This document shows positions 16,655 to 25,654 of a stretch of 64,000 bases of DNA, one piece after another. The stretch spans positions 62,001 through 126,000 of the forward strand of contig JAJDDT010000102.1 in assembly GCA_029260165.1 (NCBI GenBank). Reading direction: 5' to 3'. Position 1 is the stretch's first letter. Each line of letters starts with the position of its first letter. The stretch is from Phycisphaerae bacterium. GTDB taxonomy: Bacteria > Planctomycetota > Phycisphaerae > UBA1845. The notes beneath the pieces were generated by a model. The model searched no databases. It was not told where the DNA came from and saw nothing but the letters and a program-made list of their open reading frames with translations. Made by a program: the position numbers and the translations under genes.

Positions 16655-18283
16655 CTAATGCACAGGCCAATCACTCTGCGACCAGAAGAAATCCCAGTTT
16701 GGACCGCGGTGAACCGTCGCGAAGTACGTCAAAATCGCAAAAGACACCAAAAAACAAGTGAACAACGCGATGGCCCCCATCCGTGTAGACTGCTTCCGTC
16801 TGACCACGAGAACGGACCACGCAGCGAACAATGCCACAAAAATCGTCCCGGGGTTCAAAACCGTGATCACAATCTGCGGAACACGCGCGGTCGCCTCCCA
16901 ATTGCGAAGCCAACCGAACCTGACCGTAAACGCAAGCATGCCAACCGTTGCGATCGTTGCAAAGATGGCGCTGATCACCGCGATACGTCGCCCCTCACGT
17001 CCACTGAACCAGACCCCGACATCCTCACGCTCGCGATCCAGATAGGGCACCAGCATAAGACCCAGCAGGACGATCGCGGGAATACCGACCCCGCCCATGA
17101 AGGCTGAATAAGACACAAGCTCCTGCAAACCAAGGAAATACCACGGCGCTTTTGCGGGATTCTCCGGAACTGCGGGGTTGGCCATCTCGCTCAGCGGTGC
17201 GTCAGCCAGCACACCCAGCAGCAGCATCGCAAGGGTCGTCACCATCGCAACAGCACCGATGACGTACATCACGTTAGGCCAGGTCATGATCGTGTTGCGG
17301 AGTTCAAGGTTGACAGCGGGCGTCTTCCCCTTCATCAACCCCATCAACCCATAGGTCTTGAGCAGCCCGGTCGATTCACCACCACGACTATCACCACCCG
17401 TCGCAGGCATCGAAGGCGTCGCATCGCTCACGCCCATATCCGCAGCGCTGGGCCTTGCAAATCCACCGTCCTTGCGGATGCGCCACATGTGCACAGCGAT
17501 CAGTATCGACGTGACAATCGGCAGCACCATGACGTGCAACACATAAAACCGGATCAGCGCTTCCTGCCCGACGTAATGGGCACCGAGAAGCAACTCCTTT
17601 TGCATGCGCCCGGGATCGAAATATTGCGTGATGCCGATCGCATCCGTCAACTCCTGCGGTGATTGGGCAATGTTCGCGCCGATCGTCACCGCCCAGAACG
17701 CCAGTTGATCCCACGGCAACAGATAACCCGTGAAGCTCAACCCCAGCGTCACCGCGAACAACGCCATCCCGATCACCCAGTTGAACTGTCTGGGCGGCTT
17801 GTACGCCGACGTGTAAAACGCGCGAGCCATGTGCAGAATCACACAAAAAACCATCGCATGGGCCGACCACCGATGCACGTTGCGGATCAATCGACCGGTC
17901 GGAACAACGTGAATGATGTCCAGCATCGACGCATACGCCTGATCCACCGAGGGCTTGTAGTACACCATCAGCAGCACGCCGGTCACGCACAAAATGATGA
18001 AAAGCACCAACGTCGCCACACCGAGACCAAACGTCGTCGTCAGTTTGATCGAGTGCAGGTGTGTTCGAACCGGAAGAACGTGAAGGAAGAAATTCGTGAA
18101 CACCGTCTGCGAACGAGCACGATCGGAAGTCGGTTTCCCATGGCGAATCATCGAGTCACGAAATGACCGAGGCGTATCCATGAGGTTGCGGCCGAAATCG
18201 CGCATCGCTCCGTCATCACCGATGTGCCGGGCGACCGGTTTCTTCTCCGACGGCGACGGTTGACTGGTTTGTGTTTCAGGCAT
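16655..18283 (-). CDS. full-length cytochrome b of a Rieske/cytochrome b complex
   Basis: A 542-residue quinol-oxidising cytochrome b. After about 80 polar residues come the b6-like half (RWSAHAMVFCVILHMARAF and FTGYLLPWDQLAFWAVTI) and the subunit-IV-like half with PWYFLGLQELVSYSAFMGG, where one expects PEWYF in other families; here it reads APWYFL. About nine helices are visible. Paired histidines in helices B and D (HRWSAH/LHMAR and FYVLHVMVLP/AVHMWR) would bind two b haems. It is 31 bases downstream of the Rieske gene and abuts the ten-haem cytochrome gene, so the three form the core of a bc-type complex. Fused b6/IV halves match other planctomycete complexes as far as I recall. Confidence 0.92.
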   Translation of the reverse strand: MPETQTSQPSPSEKKPVARHIGDDGAMRDFGRNLMDTPRSFRDSMIRHGKPTSDRARSQTVFTNFFLHVLPVRTHLHSIKLTTTFGLGVATLVLFIILCVTGVLLMVYYKPSVDQAYASMLDIIHVVPTGRLIRNVHRWSAHAMVFCVILHMARAFYTSAYKPPRQFNWVIGMALFAVTLGLSFTGYLLPWDQLAFWAVTIGANIAQSPQELTDAIGITQYFDPGRMQKELLLGAHYVGQEALIRFYVLHVMVLPIVTSILIAVHMWRIRKDGGFARPSAADMGVSDATPSMPATGGDSRGGESTGLLKTYGLMGLMKGKTPAVNLELRNTIMTWPNVMYVIGAVAMVTTLAMLLLGVLADAPLSEMANPAVPENPAKAPWYFLGLQELVSYSAFMGGVGIPAIVLLGLMLVPYLDREREDVGVWFSGREGRRIAVISAIFATIATVGMLAFTVRFGWLRNWEATARVPQIVITVLNPGTIFVALFAAWSVLVVRRKQSTRMGAIALFTCFLVSFAILTYFATVHRGPNWDFFWSQSDWPVH

Positions 18284-18314
18284 CTTGTCTCACCACATCA
18301 AATGCTAACAGCTA

Positions 18315-18809
18315 CTACGCGTTGAGCGTTTTTCCGGGTTCCGTCTCTTTCAAAGTATCAGCCACAAGCCATCCTTCGGGCGAGACCGTGAGTTCAACCC
18401 ACATCAGACCCTTGGGGGCAGGCCCTGCGGTCACCGCACCGACTGCGTCGAATCTTGAACCATGGCACGGACAGTGAAAATCGCCCGCCTCCGACCGTTC
18501 GGCGATGCAACCAAGGTGCGTGCACACCGAGGAAATGGCGTGAAACCCGCTCGAATCGCGGTATAACCACAACCGTTGCGGCGCAAAATAAGTCGTCGAT
18601 CCGGCTGCAAAGTCCTGAGGCTTGCCCAGTTTCACCTTCGTGTCCGATTCGGGGAAAACCGAGGGCATTGGCAGGCGCATCGCGCCCAGCATCCCCATAA
18701 CAAAAGCCCCGACCGCCGACCACGCCGCCGCCAATCCCAGAAAGTCGCGACGCGTCTTCGGTGTCGTGAACCGCTCACTCGTTTGTAATTGATCGTTCGG
18801 ATTCATCAT
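18315..18809 (-). CDS. Rieske [2Fe-2S] protein
   Basis: A 164-residue Rieske subunit. KTRRDFLGLAAAWSAVGAF is a twin-arginine-type signal that probably stays as a membrane anchor. The two cluster boxes are intact: VCTHLGC (Cys-His ligands plus disulfide cysteine) and CPCHGSRFD. It accepts electrons from quinol at the cytochrome b Qo site and passes them to a c-type haem, here most likely the ten-haem protein encoded two genes later. The start codon begins directly after the stop of the GltD-like gene (TAA then ATG ATG), indicating translational coupling. Confidence 0.93.
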   Translation of the reverse strand: MMNPNDQLQTSERFTTPKTRRDFLGLAAAWSAVGAFVMGMLGAMRLPMPSVFPESDTKVKLGKPQDFAAGSTTYFAPQRLWLYRDSSGFHAISSVCTHLGCIAERSEAGDFHCPCHGSRFDAVGAVTAGPAPKGLMWVELTVSPEGWLVADTLKETEPGKTLNA

Positions 18810-20726
18810 TTACTCCGACCACTGACAGGAAAACCCAAACCGCTCCATCGAGATCGCCCCGACAGGGCATCTTTCCGCGCACAACGCACAACGGATGCAT
18901 TTCTCCTCATCCTTCACGATGGCAGACATCTCCGACAAATCCGCTCCCAAATAACGTTCCTGCAAAAGCGCCCCAAATGCGTCGTCCCCGGTCAATCTGT
19001 CGCACGACACCAGCTTCAAACACAATTCGGGACAGACATCCGCACAACCACCACATAGAATGCACTTCTCGGAATCAAATATCGTGTTGACCCCGCAGTC
19101 CAGACACCGGGACGCCTCGGTCACCGCAGACAATTCGTCATAACCGCGTTCCACGACGGCTGTCTGACTTGTGCGACGCTCCTCCGCGCTCACCGCAGGG
19201 ATAGCCTCTCGTTTCAGCTTCTCGTAATCCCGCTCTCTGCCATAGTCCGGAAGATTGATTTGCACGAATTCGTCCCGTCTCCGAAGCGTCTGACCGGTCA
19301 GGCTCGCGTGAATCGAACGAGCGACTTTTTTCCCGCTCGCCACCGCGTCAATCAGCAACCGGGGACCATACGCAAGGTCGCCCGCCAGGTAGACGTCCGA
19401 CGCCGAGGTCCGCAGTGTCTCCATGTCACACTGAATCAAGCCCCGGTCGTTCATTTTGATGTCATCTTCCGGACCGATGAACGACACGTCCGAACGCTGG
19501 CCGATCGCCCAAACCACCGTATCCGCAGGAATAAACGTCGTGTCAGCCTTGTCAAACTGCGGCGAGAATTTTTTGTTTTCATCAAAAACACGCAGGCATC
19601 GCTGGAACGTAATCCCTGTTACCGCCCCGTCCGCGTTTCGTTCAATGGACACAGGACCCAGCGACGGATGCAGCAGGACACCCTCTTCATGACCTTCGAT
19701 GATTTCCACGTCGTCCGCCGGCATCTCGTCAACGCTTTCGAGACAGCAAAGATGCACCTCCCGAATACCCGCCTGACGCAACGCGCTTCGCGAAACGTCA
19801 TAACTTATCTGTCGAACAACACTGCGCGAAACGTCGTAGGCAACGTTGCCACCACCGATGACAACAACCCGCTCACCCAGCGATGACAACGACGATGACG
19901 ATGTTTTGTCCCCGAGCGCCACGTCTCGCAGAAACTCAACACCGCCAAGAATCCCAGGCCCGTCACCGCCGGGAATCGGAATGATCCGCGACCGCTTCGC
20001 GCCGACCGCAACAAGCGTCGCCGCAAACTTTTCACGGATTTCCGAAAAAGTGATGTCCTGGCCGACCTGCGTGTTGCAGATGAATTCGACCCCCAGACTG
20101 CGAATAACCTCCACCTCCGCCGCGATCAAATCGCGCGGCAGACGATACTCCGGAATGCCAAACGCCAGCATCCCCGCAGGCACAGGCTCCATCTCGAATA
20201 CCGTCGGGCGATGACCCAGCAACGCAAGATCGTGGGCAGCCGCCAAACCCGCAGGCCCGGAACCGATGATCGCAATCTGCTCGCCCTTGCCTGTGCGCCC
20301 GTCAACAGGGTCCAACGAGTTGCGAAACGAAACCAACTCCTCCGGTCCGCGACAGTCCCGCGCCCCCGCACCAATAACGCGATTGAGCAATTCGATCGGC
20401 TTGAGTGTCTCCCGCGTGAACGATTCAGGCCCAAACCGCTCGGTCACAAAACGCTTCAACCCGCGGATCGAAATCGCCTCATCCACAGCACCCCGGCGAC
20501 AGGCTGCCTCGCAAGGGGCACCGCACACGCGACCGCAGATACTCGCCAGCGGGTTCGGACCCCGGGCGATTCGGTAGGCCTTCTCAAAATCACCGTCGGC
20601 GATCGCACGCACATAACCACGCGCATCGGTATGCACCGGACACGCATACTGACAACTGATCTGCCGTTGCCAGTAATCATCGTCCGGCACTTCGATCTGG
20701 ATCGGCGAATGGCTCATAACATCCAC
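18810..20726 (-). CDS. GltD-like FAD/NAD(P) oxidoreductase with C-terminal ferredoxin clusters
   Basis: A 638-residue soluble oxidoreductase of the glutamate-synthase small-subunit type. N-terminal CQYACPVHTDARGY and CGRVCGAPCEAAC would hold two [4Fe-4S] clusters. GSGPAGLAAAHDLALLG binds FAD and VVIGGGNVAYDVSRS binds a pyridine nucleotide. The C-terminus adds two ferredoxin clusters (CILCGGCADVCPELC and CIRCALCAERCPVGA). No glutamate synthase large subunit is encoded here; placed first after the regulator and next to Rieske and cytochrome b, it likely exchanges electrons between NAD(P)H and that complex. Odd point: a 12-residue tandem duplication just after the nucleotide-binding loop (bases 19773-19844). 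An ATG at 20717 is an alternative start. Confidence 0.87.
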   Translation of the reverse strand: MDVMSHSPIQIEVPDDDYWQRQISCQYACPVHTDARGYVRAIADGDFEKAYRIARGPNPLASICGRVCGAPCEAACRRGAVDEAISIRGLKRFVTERFGPESFTRETLKPIELLNRVIGAGARDCRGPEELVSFRNSLDPVDGRTGKGEQIAIIGSGPAGLAAAHDLALLGHRPTVFEMEPVPAGMLAFGIPEYRLPRDLIAAEVEVIRSLGVEFICNTQVGQDITFSEIREKFAATLVAVGAKRSRIIPIPGGDGPGILGGVEFLRDVALGDKTSSSSLSSLGERVVVIGGGNVAYDVSRSVVRQISYDVSRSALRQAGIREVHLCCLESVDEMPADDVEIIEGHEEGVLLHPSLGPVSIERNADGAVTGITFQRCLRVFDENKKFSPQFDKADTTFIPADTVVWAIGQRSDVSFIGPEDDIKMNDRGLIQCDMETLRTSASDVYLAGDLAYGPRLLIDAVASGKKVARSIHASLTGQTLRRRDEFVQINLPDYGRERDYEKLKREAIPAVSAEERRTSQTAVVERGYDELSAVTEASRCLDCGVNTIFDSEKCILCGGCADVCPELCLKLVSCDRLTGDDAFGALLQERYLGADLSEMSAIVKDEEKCIRCALCAERCPVGAISMERFGFSCQWSE

Positions 20727-20772
20727 AAAACCATAGACTTATCGTCGCTTGGTCTCCAAAAAGACCCCGCGA

Positions 20773-21183
20773 TCAGGTCCCATCCTCTTCTCGAAACGCC
20801 ACGTCGTGGATCGTTGTCTCCCGCAAAAAACGCCGCTCGGAGTCAACCACCTGTTTCCACCGACTGTGCGCCAAACATGGATCCTCATCGCTGCACTCCC
20901 CGTTACCAAAAGGACACCGACGCCGATCAAACTGCTCAAAAGGAGCCAGAATCTCGTAAAGCGTGGTTTCCTCCGCCAACCGCCGAAGTCGAAACCCACC
21001 CGTCTTTCCCGGAGACGAGTCCAGAATGCCGGAACGAACCAGGTCGCGCAATATCTTTGAAAGATATTTCGCGGGAATCTCCGCGGACTCAGCAATCTTC
21101 CGACCGGGAACAGGCCAGGACTCAGGATGCTGAGCGAGATAAATCATCGCCCGAAGGGCATATTCGCTGGTCAGGGTCAACAA
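20773..21183 (-). CDS. Rrf2-family iron-sulfur regulator
   Basis: A 136-residue winged-helix regulator. LTSEYALRAMIYLAQHP and AEIPAKYLSKILRDLVRSGI are the classic Rrf2 N-terminal helices and recognition helix. Three cysteines in RRCPFGNGECSDEDPCLAH have the NsrR/IscR-like arrangement that binds an Fe-S cluster sensitive to NO, iron or redox state. The start is TTG (21183), chosen because it gives the standard family N-terminus, with GGAG ahead of it. It is the first gene of the nap/bc string, 46 bases before the GltD-like gene, and so likely controls that operon and itself. A candidate operator lies at 21204-21229. NsrR-like NO sensing is a guess. Confidence 0.9.
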   Translation of the reverse strand: MLTLTSEYALRAMIYLAQHPESWPVPGRKIAESAEIPAKYLSKILRDLVRSGILDSSPGKTGGFRLRRLAEETTLYEILAPFEQFDRRRCPFGNGECSDEDPCLAHSRWKQVVDSERRFLRETTIHDVAFREEDGT

Positions 21184-21203
21184 GGTTGCTCCGCCAAACC
21201 ACC

Positions 21204-21229
21204 ATACGTCTATACATATATCGTCTTAT
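21204..21229 (-). promoter_or_regulatory. imperfect palindrome upstream of rrf2, candidate operator
   Basis: A 26-bp AT-rich imperfect inverted repeat (half-sites related as ATAnGnCnATAnA) 21-46 bases upstream of the Rrf2 start. It contains TATATGTATA, which could be the -10 region on the minus strand. Nine of 13 positions match between the arms. Position and symmetry fit an Rrf2 dimer site; this is not proven. Confidence 0.4.
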
Positions 21230-21287
21230 CGACCCGCCGTCAACCGCTTTTTCTTGCGGTTTTCAACCATCCCTTCGCGATTTGCTG

Positions 21288-23150
21288 TCAATGGGAGGGA
21301 ACTGTCGCCCGACTGACCGGATACCGGGCTTCATGGGTCAGACGCAACTCCTGATCCGCCACCACCCCGGTGAAAACCTCCTCGACACCATCGGGCCAGA
21401 CAATGCGTAACGTATCCACAACCCGCGCACCACCCAATCCGAAATGCGTCGTCAGCTCATCCTGCGACAGGTACGATGAACTCGCGCCAACCTCCAGCAT
21501 CTGCGTGGTACTTTCAACAGTCACATAAACACGACCGCCAACCGCCGACGTGTTTCCGCCTGTCTGCGCGAGATGCACACGAATCCAATGGTTCGGCGTC
21601 TGACTGACGTTGCGCAGGACACGACCCGATCCCCCATGCTCGACAACCGCAAGGTCCATCCGTCCGTCGCGATCGATGTCGCACTGTGCTCCACCACGAC
21701 GCACACCCGGTGTCGCAAGTCCCTTCGCAGCGTGGGCAGCCACATCGACAAAACCACGGTCCCCGCGGTTCCAGAAGATAAACGAGTTTTGCGTCTTGAG
21801 TCGGGAGTGATCGCCAGCCTGTTCAATCGTGCTGCCGTTGATCAGCCACAGGTCGCGGCGACCGTCGTTGTCGAAATCGGCAAACCCCGTTGCCCATCCG
21901 ACCATATCGAGCGACACCTGTCCCAACCCGATGCTGTCGGCGTCGTCCATGAAAAACAACCGTCCGTCCTCACTGGGACCAATCAGTTCATCAAGGGTCA
22001 TGTTCCGGTACAACGCGTTTTCCTGTGCAATCCAGTGCGTGATCATCAGGTCCTGATCCAGATCGCCGTCAAAATCTCCCACGGCGATCCCCATCGCACC
22101 GCGATAGTCAGCCGCCAGCGAAGCAGGCCCCACGTCTTCAAATGTCACACGTCCGCCCCCGCCCCCACATCGATTCAAATACACCCCGTTGTTGGACACA
22201 TCGTTGGCAACGTACAGGTCCACCCACCCATCGTTGTTCATGTCCACCCAACTCGCCGACAGGCTTCGACCCGACGGGTTTCCCACGCCAGCCTCATCAG
22301 CCACGTCCACAAAAGTACCGTCACCGTTATTCAGGAACAGTGAGTTGGGTTGAGGTTCGTACGACGACGGATTCAGCGTGAAAGGCTGTTCGGTCGAAAA
22401 CTGGAGTTTGACGTTTTCGCGATCCCCCGGGCGAAAAACGAAATCAACGTAGTTGGCAACGTACAAATCCAGATCGCCGTCGCGGTCGACGTCCGCCCAT
22501 GAACATCCGGCGCTGAATCGTTTATCCTGCACGCCGCACCGCTTCGTTACATCCAAAAACGTCCCGTCACCCTGATTTTCGTACAGCACGTTTGGACCGT
22601 AGGCGGTGACGTAGAGATCAAGGTCGTCGTCGCTATCGAAATCCCCCCACGCAGCCCCCATCCCGAAACCAACGAAACCAACCCCCGCCGATTCCGTGAC
22701 ATCCACAAGACGGGCACCATCAACGTTGCGATACAAACGCGAACGACCCGCGTCGCCGTCGAGCACCGCGCCCGGTATCGCATTTCCTGCGAAATTAACG
22801 AAATACAGGTCCGTGAACCCGTCACCATCGTAGTCACCACACGCCACCCCGGAACCCATGTCCTCAGGCAACAGCGATGCACGTTTCGTCGGCATGTGCT
22901 GAAAATCAAGCCCCAACGATTTCGTCACATCCTCAAACCGCAAAGGCACCTCCTCCGCGGAGATCGTTTGCCGCAGCACGCTGGTCAAACCAGCCACGTC
23001 AGCTCCCGCCGCCGGAACCGCCTCCACCCGTGGTCGACTCAACATGACCACCATCGCAGCCACGACCACCGTGCAAACAGCGCTGATCCAACCCCAGCGT
23101 GCCAGCAGTCTCCGCCGTTTATCCTTCTTTGGAATCGCGGGATTCACCAC
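21288..23150 (-). CDS. CRTAC1 / ASPIC-UnbV protein with FG-GAP repeats
   Basis: A 620-residue exported protein. KKDKRRRLLARWGWISAV and the following hydrophobic run form a signal anchor. Then come at least six FG-GAP/VCBS-type beta-propeller blades with calcium-binding motifs (DYDGDGFTDLYFVN, DFDSDDDLDLYV, DVDRDGDLDLYVAN, DMNNDGWVDLYVAN, DFDGDLDQDLMI, DFDNDGRRDLWLIN). It ends in an ASPIC/UnbV domain (SYLSQDELTTHFGLG, RIVWPDGVEEVFTG). These proteins are thought to act in surface attachment or as partners of periplasmic complexes; the role is unknown. A GTG at 23150 preceded by a G-rich ribosome site is chosen; it overlaps the cytochrome gene by 32 bases, which suggests co-expression. An upstream start at 23195 is possible. 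Confidence 0.85.
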   Translation of the reverse strand: MVNPAIPKKDKRRRLLARWGWISAVCTVVVAAMVVMLSRPRVEAVPAAGADVAGLTSVLRQTISAEEVPLRFEDVTKSLGLDFQHMPTKRASLLPEDMGSGVACGDYDGDGFTDLYFVNFAGNAIPGAVLDGDAGRSRLYRNVDGARLVDVTESAGVGFVGFGMGAAWGDFDSDDDLDLYVTAYGPNVLYENQGDGTFLDVTKRCGVQDKRFSAGCSWADVDRDGDLDLYVANYVDFVFRPGDRENVKLQFSTEQPFTLNPSSYEPQPNSLFLNNGDGTFVDVADEAGVGNPSGRSLSASWVDMNNDGWVDLYVANDVSNNGVYLNRCGGGGGRVTFEDVGPASLAADYRGAMGIAVGDFDGDLDQDLMITHWIAQENALYRNMTLDELIGPSEDGRLFFMDDADSIGLGQVSLDMVGWATGFADFDNDGRRDLWLINGSTIEQAGDHSRLKTQNSFIFWNRGDRGFVDVAAHAAKGLATPGVRRGGAQCDIDRDGRMDLAVVEHGGSGRVLRNVSQTPNHWIRVHLAQTGGNTSAVGGRVYVTVESTTQMLEVGASSSYLSQDELTTHFGLGGARVVDTLRIVWPDGVEEVFTGVVADQELRLTHEARYPVSRATVPSH

Positions 23151-25488
23151 CCGACGCCCCCCGATCGCCGCGACCAACCGTATCGCCGCTGCCACCGCGA
23201 CCGACGCGAATCACCGCCTCCGCACGCGAAATGTCCGTCACCGCGCTTCGCAATCCCGCCTCCTCACCAAACAACCGATCCAGAAACGGGGCGCTGAACT
23301 TGCAGTACCAGAGCGTTGCAGAAACGTGCAACTCATCGCCTGCAAACGTCTCCGGCAGGGCGAACGTCTTTTCGTCGTCCGAAAGATCAACCTGCCGCGA
23401 TGGATCGATCGGCATCGCCGGACACTCGAAACGAAACACCGTTGTGTCCGTAAATCCGGGAAACAGCGATCGATTGAATCGCGATCCGACCTTCCGCCAC
23501 AACTCGTGTTTGCCGATCAACTTCCCCTCCTTGTCAATCGCTTCACCCTTGAACACGATTTTCGGATTCGTCAGATACCCGCGATCGTCCGGTCTCGCAG
23601 ACGCAAAAACGACCTTGCCCTCCGGGTCCGTCACCGTCACCTCCACCCACGCCTCGATCATGTCCATCGGGCCGGTCGGAAAGTCATGCCCCGTCTTGTT
23701 GTTCGTCAGAATCGTCTGAATGCGCACTTCCTGACCCGGCGACACCTCCTCGGGAACCTTCAATCTCACGCGAACAGCCGGACCCGCCGTCCAGCGATCC
23801 CCGATTTCGGGAATCTCATAATCACCGCGAAGCCAATCGACCGTCAACTCACAGTGCTTCTCCGCACCGGGCAGTTTATGTTGCAACGGCACGAACTGAT
23901 TGGCCGCCAGAAAACGGTGACTGCGGTGCTTGCCATCGTCGACGCTCCGATTGAAATCGTGGCGATCACCTGCCGCAGGGTCGTTCGACGCAACCAGAGG
24001 CATGTGACACTCCCGACAACTGATCGTTTTGGTCAGGTCATTCTCGTCATGCCACCGACTCTTGCGCCAACTGTCGTACTGATTCTGTCCCTGCACCCAA
24101 CCTGCGGCGTTCAACTCCTCGTCGATGAACTGCTTGTGACACGCACCGCACGCCTCCGCCGTCTTGTACAACGGACGGGAATACGAATCGATGTGTTGGC
24201 GCGGATACGCGCGAATCAGGAAATCGCTCAGCAGCTTGGCTGCCTTCCCATCATCGAACTCATAGATGTATCGCCGCGCAGGCTGGATCGTGTAATCCGC
24301 GTTTCCGCGAACATCCGTCTGAACCATGCTGTGGCACGCGAGGCACGACGTCCCCTCGTCCGCGCCCTCGGCGCTCAGGGTTTCGTTGCCCACGTTTTTG
24401 GCTCCGCTGAATAGCGCAATCGGATCGTGACACCCTGCGCAATAACGCGTCGCTTCGGGCGCAAGCTCCAACGCCATGTTCGTCTGAACCTCCTGAAAAA
24501 CGAAGTCCATCGACGAATAGCGATGGGCACTCGGCTCCCACTCTGCCACGATCTCGGAGTGACAACCACTCGTGCCGCAACCCGCCGAACCCGCCAACAG
24601 ACGCGAATCAATACGCCCCTGATCGCGGTAGGCCTCACGAGCGTCGTCCAGAATGGACGCAACCTCCGCGCGAACGTCAGCGGAGAGGTTCAGATCATCG
24701 CACCACCGCTGCGCCACAGTCACGATCCCCACATGCTCGTTCGGGTCGGGTTGGAGGTCGTTGATCTTTTCATGCTCGCGGGACGGTCCCAACGCTGCCA
24801 ACAATCGTCCCTTCATTCGCGCATCGAATTCGCTCATGTCCTTGCGCGCAAGGCTCGGCGCGAAAGGCCTGTCCTCCCCGTATTTGAAGCTGTAGCTCTC
24901 CGAAAAAGCGTCGTCGAACGTCACCGGAACATACAGGAGTGCAAGGACGGCGCACAAAACAGTCGGCCCACCGCACCAGAAAAGAGTATGCGTCATGCAC
25001 ACGCGATAAGCAGAGCGCATCCGCGCGCAAACGTCCGCGTTGCTGCTCCTGCGAACAAGCAGTGTCAGCAAGTGCGCAGCCATGGCTGCGATGAAGACAA
25101 AACCCACAATGATGTGCACAAGGTCCCATGTATAACTGATGCGCACGTCAAAAAGCGCCTGCCACGTCAGAACCACACCGCTGACAAACAAAATGACAAA
25201 CCCCGCAGCCGAGACGTATCCCAGCAGTTGAAAATGATTGAACCTCCCGCGAAACCGTCGCCACCAGTGCTCCGCGAGATACCATCCCACCGGCCCGACC
25301 ATCCCCACACCCAGAATCGTGTGCAGCAAAACCCCAAACTGATTGAATTCGGAAAAAGGCAGCAGATAGATTGTAAGCCCCGTGATCACTTCAAATGCGA
25401 GAAGCCCGAGGGTCAATCCCGTCAATGGTCTTCGCCACTCAGCAGCAGCGTCGACCGTGGTCGATCCTGACGCGGGTCGTGTTTTCAT
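23119..25488 (-). CDS. cytochrome b-like membrane domain fused to multihaem cytochrome c (paralogue A)
   Basis: A 789-residue electron-transfer protein. Residues about 15-190 form a four-helix b-type domain with paired histidines (GWYLAEHWW, YTWDLVHIIVGF, AMAAHLLTLL). The periplasmic part carries one CX4CH (CGTSGCH) and four CXXCH (CAGCH, CLACH, CGACH, CRECH) haem sites, then a beta-rich C-terminal domain with NNKTGHDFPTG. It probably moves electrons between quinone and a periplasmic partner; the b domain with a pentahaem part recalls NapC/NrfH-linked or tetrathionate-type enzymes, but no exact family is recognised. The paralogue at 55551 lacks its roughly 70-residue linker (around residues 215-285). 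The ATG at 25488 precedes the conserved REWRHTLTG-like start. Confidence 0.87.
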   Translation of the reverse strand: MKTRPASGSTTVDAAAEWRRPLTGLTLGLLAFEVITGLTIYLLPFSEFNQFGVLLHTILGVGMVGPVGWYLAEHWWRRFRGRFNHFQLLGYVSAAGFVILFVSGVVLTWQALFDVRISYTWDLVHIIVGFVFIAAMAAHLLTLLVRRSSNADVCARMRSAYRVCMTHTLFWCGGPTVLCAVLALLYVPVTFDDAFSESYSFKYGEDRPFAPSLARKDMSEFDARMKGRLLAALGPSREHEKINDLQPDPNEHVGIVTVAQRWCDDLNLSADVRAEVASILDDAREAYRDQGRIDSRLLAGSAGCGTSGCHSEIVAEWEPSAHRYSSMDFVFQEVQTNMALELAPEATRYCAGCHDPIALFSGAKNVGNETLSAEGADEGTSCLACHSMVQTDVRGNADYTIQPARRYIYEFDDGKAAKLLSDFLIRAYPRQHIDSYSRPLYKTAEACGACHKQFIDEELNAAGWVQGQNQYDSWRKSRWHDENDLTKTISCRECHMPLVASNDPAAGDRHDFNRSVDDGKHRSHRFLAANQFVPLQHKLPGAEKHCELTVDWLRGDYEIPEIGDRWTAGPAVRVRLKVPEEVSPGQEVRIQTILTNNKTGHDFPTGPMDMIEAWVEVTVTDPEGKVVFASARPDDRGYLTNPKIVFKGEAIDKEGKLIGKHELWRKVGSRFNRSLFPGFTDTTVFRFECPAMPIDPSRQVDLSDDEKTFALPETFAGDELHVSATLWYCKFSAPFLDRLFGEEAGLRSAVTDISRAEAVIRVGRGGSGDTVGRGDRGASGGESRDSKEG

Positions 25489-25654
25489 GGCTTCAGACCT
25501 CTGCTCGCAAAACGATTGGGCGCGCCGTCCGATAACTCCGACGGCGATCTGCAATGGTAATACGACCATACCTCTATGTTTATGTCGTCGTCAAGGAGAT
25601 TGATTCACCCCCGATTTTCCGGCAAAAACCAGCGTCCACCGCTCCAGCAATCGA

